From Candidatus Kuenenia stuttgartensis (lineage in GTDB: Bacteria; Planctomycetota; Planctomycetia; Planctomycetales; Planctomycetaceae), in contig CAMDPK010000007.1 in the NCBI GenBank assembly GCA_945904015.1, positions 18,548 through 82,547 on the forward strand: a DNA stretch of 64,000 nt, in the 5' to 3' direction. The position numbers were made by a program, and so were the translations under genes. Numbering within the stretch: the first letter of the stretch is position 1; each line of letters opens with the position of its first letter. Under the pieces are notes generated by a model that did not search any database, was not told the origin of the DNA, and saw only the letters and a program-made list of their open reading frames with translations. Shown in pieces: positions 16,535-23,517 of this stretch.

Positions 16535-18787
16535 ATGACTTGGCAGTTCTTTCCAATCTTGCATCCCGCGCTGATTGCGCTGATCGGCCTCGCGCTGCTG
16601 GCGGTGCTGATGATTGGTAGTCGGCTCTTAGTCCAGAAGCACGTTCCACGACGCTCGATCGTGCAGTTGGGCGTCCTGCGAATTGGAATGATCGTGCTGC
16701 TCGTCTTGGGCCTGTTTCAGCCGGTGCTGTCGATACCGCGAAGCATCACGGAATCTCCCGGCCTGCTGGTGCTGGTCGATACGTCGGCGAGCATGTCGTC
16801 GGCAGCAGTCAACGGCACACGCTTCGACGATGTGAAGCAGCAGTTCGCGAGCAGTCCGGCAGTGCAGGCCGCCGCGCGGACTCATTCGTTGCATTGGTTC
16901 ACGTTCGACCGGCGAGCTTATCCGACAACGCTGTCGGCACTCGATCAAGCCGCGCCTCGCGGCGAGGGAACCGATGTCGCGGCAAGTTTGAAGTCGGCCT
17001 GGAACTACGTCCGGCTACTGAATGCGTCGCGCGAATCGTCCGCCACGCCGAGCCGGGCGCTGATCGTCAGTGACGGACAGCATCGCAGCTCCGCAGATGT
17101 GGTTGCCACCGCCATAGAACTAGGGCTATCGCTCGACGTGCTCGCACCCACGAAGGCTCCCGATCAGCCGGCAACGACCGCTGCGAAAATCGTGCTCGTC
17201 CAGGCGGCGCAGCGCGTGCTCATTGGTTCGGAGACTGCGTTTCAAGTCACGGTTCGTCCGCATCAGGTGCTGGATCGGCTGACGCTTGTTGTTGAAGAAG
17301 ATGGCCAGGAAATTCAACGGCGCGAATTGACAGGGCTGATTGCCGGACAGGATCAGTTCGCGATGATCACGCATCGGCCGAAAGAGGCCGGACTCAAACG
17401 CTACCGTTTCCAATTGATGCAGGGTGAAATGCCAGTCGATCAGGCATATGCGGTCAATGTGCAGGCCGTCGATGATCGCCACGATGTGCTGATCCTCGAA
17501 GACAGTTGGCGTTGGGAATTCAAATACCTCCGCCGCGTACTGGAAGATGATCCGAGTTTCAGCCTGACGGCCTTGTTGTCGCGTGGCGAAAATGCGTTCG
17601 TGCAATTCGGCGAACCGGAGCGCCGCGTCAAGCTGGCGGGATTTCCGCAGAGCCGCAGCGAACTCGACGGCTTCGACACTCTCGTATTGGGCGACGTTCG
17701 GCCGGCCACATGGCCGCGCGGCTTGGCCCGCCATATTTACGGAGCCGTCACGGAGGGGGGCAAATCTCTGGTGGTGATGGCCGGGACGCATCTGGAGGAA
17801 TGGGTTGACACTCCCGAACTGACGCGCCTGTTGCCGGTGGAACTGACACGCGAATCGGGCACTCCAATTTCCGGACAAGTCGAAGTGCGACTCACGCCGG
17901 AAGGGAAAGCTTCGTCATGGTTCGCGCTGACGGAGGAAAAAGGTGCCGCGGCCAAGACCTCGGCAGCCACCGTGACATTGCCAACGTTGGAACATGTCTA
18001 TCCGGTGCTTCGCAAACGCCCTTTGGCCACGGTGTTGTTGGAAACGGCCGGACAACAGAACGCCTATGGTCCGCTGGTGGTCATCGCGGAACAAAGTGTC
18101 GGACGCGGGCGCGTCTTGTTCATCGGCACGGACACCTTGTGGCGCTGGCAATCGCACGGCCCCCGAACCGATGACGGCGTCACGCTGCATTCCGCGTTCT
18201 GGCAGCACGCCTTCCGAGCGTTGGCTCCCACCGAGCAAACGTCAGCCCGCCGCCAATTGTTTCTGCGACCGGAACGAACTCAGTATCGAGTCGGCGATTC
18301 GGTCCGGATCGCGACGGAAATCTCCACAGGCGAAGAAACGGCCTCGCCGACATTGGACGGCACAGTCGTCCTTCCGGATGGACGCCGCTTGCCTCTCGCG
18401 CTGCAAACCCACGAACAGTTGAACGAGGCGTCGTCCGCGCAATTCGAGCCGCCGCAATCCGGTCGATATCGCATCGAAGTGACCGCTCGCAGTGAAGGCC
18501 AGAACGTGGCGGAAGCCTCCGTCGTTATCGAGGTCGCCTCCCGTGGAAACGAAACCGATGGCTCGCCGGTGGATCACGCATCTCTCGAACGCTGGGCAGC
18601 AGCCACCGGCGGCCACAGGATCGAATCGAGCCTGCCCGATGGTTGGATCGGAGCCGACTCGCGACCATCAACAACCGTGGTCCGCCGGCAAGCGCTCGAC
18701 CTGTGGCACAATTTCTCCCTGGTCTTGCTGCTGTGCGTGTTGCTGGCTGCCGATTGGACGCTCAGACTCTTCCACGGATACGTGTAG
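16535..18787 (+). CDS. Membrane VWA / glutamine-amidotransferase-like protein
   Basis: 750 aa from the ATG at 16535, chosen because translation from the upstream frame would only add residues coded by a palindrome. Two N-terminal membrane segments (HPALIALIGLALLAVLMIGS and GVLRIGMIVLLVLGLFQPVL) precede a VWA domain with LLVLVDTSASMSS (MIDAS). Around residues 310-430 there is a class I glutamine-amidotransferase-like Rossmann segment (DVLILEDSWRWEFKYL, DTLVLGDVRPATW), without an obvious catalytic Cys. The end has a C-terminal membrane segment (LVLLLCVLLAADWTLRLF). Proteins of this design are the last member of many planctomycete MoxR clusters. The function is probably structural or chaperone-like in the envelope; the substrate is unknown. 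Confidence 0.88.
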   Translation: MTWQFFPILHPALIALIGLALLAVLMIGSRLLVQKHVPRRSIVQLGVLRIGMIVLLVLGLFQPVLSIPRSITESPGLLVLVDTSASMSSAAVNGTRFDDVKQQFASSPAVQAAARTHSLHWFTFDRRAYPTTLSALDQAAPRGEGTDVAASLKSAWNYVRLLNASRESSATPSRALIVSDGQHRSSADVVATAIELGLSLDVLAPTKAPDQPATTAAKIVLVQAAQRVLIGSETAFQVTVRPHQVLDRLTLVVEEDGQEIQRRELTGLIAGQDQFAMITHRPKEAGLKRYRFQLMQGEMPVDQAYAVNVQAVDDRHDVLILEDSWRWEFKYLRRVLEDDPSFSLTALLSRGENAFVQFGEPERRVKLAGFPQSRSELDGFDTLVLGDVRPATWPRGLARHIYGAVTEGGKSLVVMAGTHLEEWVDTPELTRLLPVELTRESGTPISGQVEVRLTPEGKASSWFALTEEKGAAAKTSAATVTLPTLEHVYPVLRKRPLATVLLETAGQQNAYGPLVVIAEQSVGRGRVLFIGTDTLWRWQSHGPRTDDGVTLHSAFWQHAFRALAPTEQTSARRQLFLRPERTQYRVGDSVRIATEISTGEETASPTLDGTVVLPDGRRLPLALQTHEQLNEASSAQFEPPQSGRYRIEVTARSEGQNVAEASVVIEVASRGNETDGSPVDHASLERWAAATGGHRIESSLPDGWIGADSRPSTTVVRRQALDLWHNFSLVLLLCVLLAADWTLRLFHGYV

Positions 18788-18908
18788 CCCATTTCGACAC
18801 AACTCCGACGACGATGCGAATCAGACAATGGATTCGTGCTTGCTACCAATCCTCTGCTTCGCCGATTGGCCACTTTCAAGAGCAAACGCGCATGACAACT
18901 GCCGACCA

Positions 18909-20006
18909 CTAGTGTCCTGAGTTGTTAATTCGTTGACAAACCTTTTTGACACGGCTGAGGATCAAGTCCGCATCAGCGGTCCATTGAAATGGCTTGGAGT
19001 TTGAGTTGTGGTGATCCAAGTATTCGAGGATGGCTTTCTTGAGTGCCGCGACGCTGCGGAACGCGCTGCGTCGGATTCGTTTCTCGGTAATTTCCGCAAA
19101 GAATCGTTCGACTTGGTTGAGCCAGGACGCGCTGGTGGGCGTGAAATGCACCTGGAAGCGAGGCCGCTTGGCGAACCAGCGTTTGACACGCGGGGCTTTG
19201 TGGGTCGCGTAGTTGTCCATCACCAAATGGATTTCGACTCCCGGTTCTGTGGGGATCGTCTGGTCAGTCAGGTCCAAGAACTTGAGGAACTCCTGCTGCC
19301 GATGGCGTTGGTGGCAGCGGCCGATCACGTGACCGGTGGCCACATTCAAAGCGGCAAACAACGAGGTCGTGCCGTGACGAGCATAATCATGCGTGTGACG
19401 TTCCGGACGCCCCGGTTCCAGAGGCAGCAGTGGCTGTGTGCGGTCCAGAGCCTGCACCTGACTTTTCTCGTCAACGCACAACACGATGGCCTTCTCGGGC
19501 GGACTCATGTAAAGCCCGACGACATCCCGCACTTTGTCCACGAACAGCGGATCGGTCGACAACTTGAAGGTTTCAGTGCGATGGGGTTGCAGGGCGAAAG
19601 CACGCCAAATTCGCGAGACCGCCGTTTGACTCAAGCCCGACGTTTTCGCCATGCCGCGTGTGCTCCAATGCGTGGCATGAACCGGTTTGGTTTCCAAGGT
19701 CTGAGTCACCACCCGTTCCACGTCGGCATCACTGATCTTTCGCGGCGCACCGGGGCGGGGTTCATCCAGCAATCCGTCCAACCGCCGCACCACGAATCGC
19801 GAACGCCACTTCCCCACCGTGGGCTTCGACACGCTCAGTTCCTCGGCCACCTGAGTGTTCGACGAACCCCGGCCACAGGCCAAAATGATTCGCGACCGCA
19901 GCGCCAAGAACTGACTGCTCTTCGGACGCCGCGACCATCGCTGCAACGTTGCACGTTCTGTCTCCGTCAAAATCAGCTCCGCCTTCGGACATCCACCAGC
20001 CATCAT
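18909..20006 (-). CDS. IS630-family transposase
   Basis: 365 aa, starting at the ATG pair at 20004-20006 behind a strong GGAGGTGGA ribosome-binding site; the open frame upstream is ignored. An N-terminal helix-turn-helix is visible (SNTQVAEELSVSKPTVGKWR), followed by a linker and a DDE catalytic core: LCVDEKSQVQAL (first Asp), IHLVMDNYATHKAP (second Asp) and SASWLNQVERFFAEITEKRI (Glu). The spacing fits IS630/Tc1-mariner enzymes, which cut and paste into TA dinucleotides. The stop codon TAG is made from the terminal repeat and the flanking TA, so the reading frame spans the left end of the element. It appears intact and could be active. Confidence 0.95.
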   Translation of the reverse strand: MMAGGCPKAELILTETERATLQRWSRRPKSSQFLALRSRIILACGRGSSNTQVAEELSVSKPTVGKWRSRFVVRRLDGLLDEPRPGAPRKISDADVERVVTQTLETKPVHATHWSTRGMAKTSGLSQTAVSRIWRAFALQPHRTETFKLSTDPLFVDKVRDVVGLYMSPPEKAIVLCVDEKSQVQALDRTQPLLPLEPGRPERHTHDYARHGTTSLFAALNVATGHVIGRCHQRHRQQEFLKFLDLTDQTIPTEPGVEIHLVMDNYATHKAPRVKRWFAKRPRFQVHFTPTSASWLNQVERFFAEITEKRIRRSAFRSVAALKKAILEYLDHHNSNSKPFQWTADADLILSRVKKVCQRINNSGH

Positions 20007-20030
20007 TCCACCTCCGACGAACAACACTAT
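18910..20030 (-). mobile_element. IS630-family insertion sequence
   Basis: The left end is a TA followed by gtgtcctgagttgttaattc; the right end, read inward, is TA-gtgttgttcgtcggagg, which matches only the outer bases. Flanking TA at both ends (18910-18911 and 20029-20030) fits the IS630 target preference. It lies between the VWA gene and the convergent DUF1501 gene. The right boundary is tentative because its repeat is poorly conserved. Confidence 0.75.
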
Positions 20031-20199
20031 CGAGGCGGGAATGATGAGACTCGCCGTGGCCGCCCTGACATCACGCAGCGAGAGCGTGATCTGACGCGCA
20101 TGCTGGTCGATTCGCATCGCGCACCACCACGAGTTGAGCCGTTGAGCGTGCCGGTAGATGAAGGCTTCTGATGTTCCAACTGAGCGAACCAGACAAGGC

Positions 20200-21525
20200 T
20201 CAGCCAAACATCTCGCGGATCGGTTCCCCGCCGGGCAACAAGGGGATTGGTCGGCCGGAGAAATCAGTCGCGGAAATGTCCGTCGAAATCCCCAGAAAGC
20301 GGTACATCGTGGCCAGTAAATCCGCAGGGCCGAGCGGGCGGTCCAACGGCAACGCACCCTTGGCATCACTCGAGCCAATCACTTGACCGTGACGCAATCC
20401 GCCGCCAGCGAACAGGGCTGTGAAGACGTTCCCCCAGTGATCTCGGCCAGCGGTCGTGTTGATATTCGTTGTACGACCGAACTCGCCAAACACCTGCACC
20501 AACACTCGATTCAACAGACCTCGCTGTTTGAGATCCAGAATCAAGCTCGACAAGGCCATGTCGAGATGCGGACCTTTGGTTTTCGTCCCCTCAATGCCGG
20601 GTCCGCCCACCGTTCCGTGCAGATCCCATTCAAAAAACTCGTAGTCTTTCACATTGACGAAGGTGACCCCCGCTTCCACCAGCCGCCGGGCGAGCAGACA
20701 GCCCTGTCCGAGCCGCGTTCGTCCGTAGCGATCGCGCAGCCGCGGGTCTTCGCCCGAGATATCGAAAGCGCGCCGCACGACCGGGCCGGAAATCATGTCC
20801 TGCGCCGCGGCCTGAAAGGCATCCATCGCGGCGAACTGGCCGTGCGTGTCGACATCGCGACGGTAGCGATCCAAGCCCTGCAGAATCCGCAGCCGATCGT
20901 CTAGCCGGTTGGTCGTGATGCCCTCAATCGGCTTCAGATTCGGCACATGGAAATCAGGTTTGTTCGGATCGGGGATTTCCAGCGGATCGTAGCGCGACCC
21001 CAGATAGGCAGCGGTGCTGTAGTAGAAGCCATCGGGAATCGCGACGTTCGGCGGCAGGCCACGGGCGTTGGCTCCCCGATACTTGGAGATCACAGTGCCA
21101 CTGGCGGGAAACTGATTTTGGCCAAAGACTAGCTTGTCGGGATAACGTCCGGTTTGCATCCAGTGGACGCTGTGATTGTGACTGCCATCGCCATGATGAA
21201 GGGACCGAACCACCGAAAACTCATCGAAGATCGCCGCCAGTCGCGGGAAGAATTCCGTGACGCGCACGCCTGGCATCGCCGTTTCAATGGAATCAAACGG
21301 CCGGCACTCCATCGGAGCCAGCGGCTTGGGATCAAACGTATCATGCTGACTCGGCCCGCCGCACAAGAAGACCTGGATAACAGCGGAATCCCGTGGCACG
21401 TGATCGGCCATCGCGCGACGCCGGCAAAGATCGGCCAGAGTCACTCCACCAGCCGCCAGAGACCCAATCCGCAGAAACTCACGACGACCGATTCCTTTGC
21501 TGTCGGTCGAGAGGAGATCTAGCAT
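20200..21525 (-). CDS. DUF1501 secreted protein
   Basis: 441 aa from the ATG at 21525. The N-terminus has a Tat-like signal (GIGRREFLRIGSLAAGGVTL). The family signature follows: IQVFLCGGPSQHDTFDPKP near 50, SVVRSLHHGDGSHNHSVHW, a central DRYGRTRLGQGCLLARRLVE and a C-terminal VQVFGEFGRTTNINTTAGRD with HWGNVFTALFAGGG. DUF1501 proteins belong to the alkaline phosphatase/sulfatase-like fold and are exported. They are usually paired with DUF1592/DUF1553 cytochrome proteins, as here, but their substrate is not established. The stop is 170 bp from the end of the insertion sequence. The next gene upstream (DUF1552) ends about 90 bp before this start, so co-transcription is likely. Confidence 0.93.
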   Translation of the reverse strand: MLDLLSTDSKGIGRREFLRIGSLAAGGVTLADLCRRRAMADHVPRDSAVIQVFLCGGPSQHDTFDPKPLAPMECRPFDSIETAMPGVRVTEFFPRLAAIFDEFSVVRSLHHGDGSHNHSVHWMQTGRYPDKLVFGQNQFPASGTVISKYRGANARGLPPNVAIPDGFYYSTAAYLGSRYDPLEIPDPNKPDFHVPNLKPIEGITTNRLDDRLRILQGLDRYRRDVDTHGQFAAMDAFQAAAQDMISGPVVRRAFDISGEDPRLRDRYGRTRLGQGCLLARRLVEAGVTFVNVKDYEFFEWDLHGTVGGPGIEGTKTKGPHLDMALSSLILDLKQRGLLNRVLVQVFGEFGRTTNINTTAGRDHWGNVFTALFAGGGLRHGQVIGSSDAKGALPLDRPLGPADLLATMYRFLGISTDISATDFSGRPIPLLPGGEPIREMFG

Positions 21526-21613
21526 TTTGTAGAACCTAGCTCTATCCGGATCACAGCCGAGTCTCTTGACCACACGGGCATGCCCTTCGAGTACGCAGGG
21601 CGTGCCACTCGAA

Positions 21614-23011
21614 TTAGACCCGACTCAATGATCCGGTGTACCCACCGAACGAATTGGTCTCGACGCCAAGCCTCTGCAAAATGGTGACGAAGAGTTTTGC
21701 CAGCGGAAGCTCTTCCACTTCCTGCTTGCTTTGCCATCCAGCATCCGTGTCGATTCCTGCGCCGGCCTGATTGTCTTCGTTTCCTTTGCCGAACTTGAGA
21801 TATCGGCCGTTGGTGAAGCCGAGGTTCTTGCCACCGGCGGAAATGATCGGGTAGTTGCGTGAGAGGTGGAAGCTGCTGGAAGCGGAACCGTGCATGGCAA
21901 ACGTGTTGTCCAGCATGTTGCCTTTGCCGGTCGGCTCTGGGGTGCCCTTCAGTCTCTGCGCGAAACGACCGAATTCTTCGGCCTGATAGCGATTGTAGGT
22001 GCCAAGGTTTTTCCAACCGTCCGGCTTCTTGACTTCGTGAGTCAGCCCATGAGCACCACCAAGACCAACGGCTTGTGACAGCAGATCGTGTGGACCTTCG
22101 CCATTTTCTCGTCCCAATTGGAATGTCGCGACGCGAGACGAATCGCTCAGGAAAGCGAGATAGATCAGTTCATACATCGTCTGGAAATAGAGCCTGGCTT
22201 CTTTGGGCTCGGCATCCAGATGCAGGTTGCTCGCATCCACCTGGGGAATCGGCGTATCAATCCACCTTTGAGCCTTCGCGAGCTTCAACTCGGTATCGCG
22301 CACGGCATCGAGATACTGCTTGAGCGTCTCTTGATCGCGGCTGGAGAGTTGGCGATTCAGCGAGCGAGTGTTTTCCATCAGGAGATCGAGGGCACTCTTG
22401 CTTCGCGCGAGTCTTTCGGCCGCGTCTTTGCCGCTCGTCACGAACAGCATGTCGAAGATTTGCTTGGGCTTGTTCATCGCCGGAATCGGCCGTCCTTCAC
22501 GATTGTAGGACTGAGTCTGCGCACCGCGAGGACCGCCAACGCCGCCATTGGTGGACAGGACCAGCGAAGAGTGTCGAGTGAAGTCACCGGCGTGCTCGGC
22601 ATACACCTGATCCAGCGAGATCGTATTCCGATACGGGCCCTCACCACCGATCGGCGCGCCCGTCAAATACTGATCGGCATTCGAATGGCCATGCACGTTT
22701 CTGGCAGCGGGATGCGACAGCCCGGAATAGATCGTGATGTCGCTCCGCAGCGGCTCGAGCACATCGAGCACTTTGGTCAATTTGAAATCCGCTTCGCCGC
22801 CGCGTGGAAACCAGCTCCAGTCTTCCCACGCCGGATCGGACTTGAGTGGCAATCCAACACCATCCGGGTGGTAGACGCTGACAAACCGTTTCGGAGTCTC
22901 GTCCTTGGTTGGGCTGCCGACAGCAAACGATTCAAACCACGGCAACGCCAGAGCCACACCGGTGCCGTGCAGAAAAGTTCTACGACTCAGCAACATGGAT
23001 TTGTCGTTCAT
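21614..23011 (-). CDS. DUF1552 secreted protein
   Basis: 465 aa with a Tat-type leader (SRRTFLHGTGVALALPWFES). The family pattern is clear: KRFVSVYHPDGVGLP, ARNVHGHSNADQYLTGAPIG, LDQVYAEHAGDFTRHSSLVL, LKQYLDAVRDTELKLAKAQR and a C-terminal GNMLDNTFAMHGSASSSFHL. Many planctomycetes encode DUF1552 directly downstream of a DUF1592 cytochrome. Here a DUF4365 gene (23021-23497) lies between them, ending only nine bases before this start. The protein is probably periplasmic and works with the upstream cytochrome; the reaction is unknown. Confidence 0.93.
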   Translation of the reverse strand: MNDKSMLLSRRTFLHGTGVALALPWFESFAVGSPTKDETPKRFVSVYHPDGVGLPLKSDPAWEDWSWFPRGGEADFKLTKVLDVLEPLRSDITIYSGLSHPAARNVHGHSNADQYLTGAPIGGEGPYRNTISLDQVYAEHAGDFTRHSSLVLSTNGGVGGPRGAQTQSYNREGRPIPAMNKPKQIFDMLFVTSGKDAAERLARSKSALDLLMENTRSLNRQLSSRDQETLKQYLDAVRDTELKLAKAQRWIDTPIPQVDASNLHLDAEPKEARLYFQTMYELIYLAFLSDSSRVATFQLGRENGEGPHDLLSQAVGLGGAHGLTHEVKKPDGWKNLGTYNRYQAEEFGRFAQRLKGTPEPTGKGNMLDNTFAMHGSASSSFHLSRNYPIISAGGKNLGFTNGRYLKFGKGNEDNQAGAGIDTDAGWQSKQEVEELPLAKLFVTILQRLGVETNSFGGYTGSLSRV

Positions 23012-23020
23012 GGTTTGTCT

Positions 23021-23497
23021 CTATTCTTGTTCGTCACCGCAAACAGATAACCGCGCTATTGCGGTATCAAACTGGTAGTGTGTCAACACCGTCTTACTGT
23101 TCCGGGATATCTGAACGCCCCATTCCGGCTTGCTCTTTAGCCCTACATAGTCTCTGTCAACAAGTAGCGCATTCGGCGACAGCCAATCTGTCGCTCGAAT
23201 CAGATACAAGTCTGGTGGTTGGTCTTCTTTCAGAAGTACGAGAGCTAGGAGCCGATTGGAATGGAGAGGGAATTTCGACTTCTGCATGAACACGTAATTT
23301 GAAGTTCGGGCAGACTTTACCTGTATTTCATAAAAAGGACTTTGTCCGCGACGCACGACAAAGTCGATTCCTCTGTCATCGACTTCGGATGTAAAGATTT
23401 CGAACCCGTAAAGGGCAAACTCCATCTTCACGAAGTATTCAGCGAATCGACCAACCTGATGTGGATTCAATCGACTCCAAGTAAATCGTCCCATCAA
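23021..23497 (-). CDS. DUF4365-like nuclease-fold protein
   Basis: 158 aa. The N-terminal half has a PD-(D/E)XK-like pattern: VGRFAEYFVKMEFALYGF (helix with Glu), DDRGIDFVVRRG (strand with the central Asp) and FYEIQVKSARTSNYVF (Q-x-K), as in DUF4365 and related restriction-endonuclease-like folds. The C-terminal half (LLALVLLKEDQPPDLYLIRA) continues the fold. The gene has visibly lower GC than its neighbours, no signal peptide, and no logical link to the exported DUF1592/DUF1552 pair that it separates. The gaps are tight (20 bp upstream, 9 bp downstream), so it may be carried on the same transcript. It may be a mobile or defence-related cargo gene; that is inference. Confidence 0.75.
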   Translation of the reverse strand: MMGRFTWSRLNPHQVGRFAEYFVKMEFALYGFEIFTSEVDDRGIDFVVRRGQSPFYEIQVKSARTSNYVFMQKSKFPLHSNRLLALVLLKEDQPPDLYLIRATDWLSPNALLVDRDYVGLKSKPEWGVQISRNSKTVLTHYQFDTAIARLSVCGDEQE

Positions 23498-23517
23498 AAT
23501 GGCCTTTTATCTAACAA

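Noticed and set aside
19008..20171. 387-residue plus-strand frame over the transposase.
   Set aside because: It is antisense to a clear DDE transposase and shows no family motif.
18909..20378. A longer transposase starting at 20378.
   Set aside because: The extra 124 residues lie outside the IS end, do not resemble IS630 proteins, and a strong ribosome site precedes the ATG at 20006.
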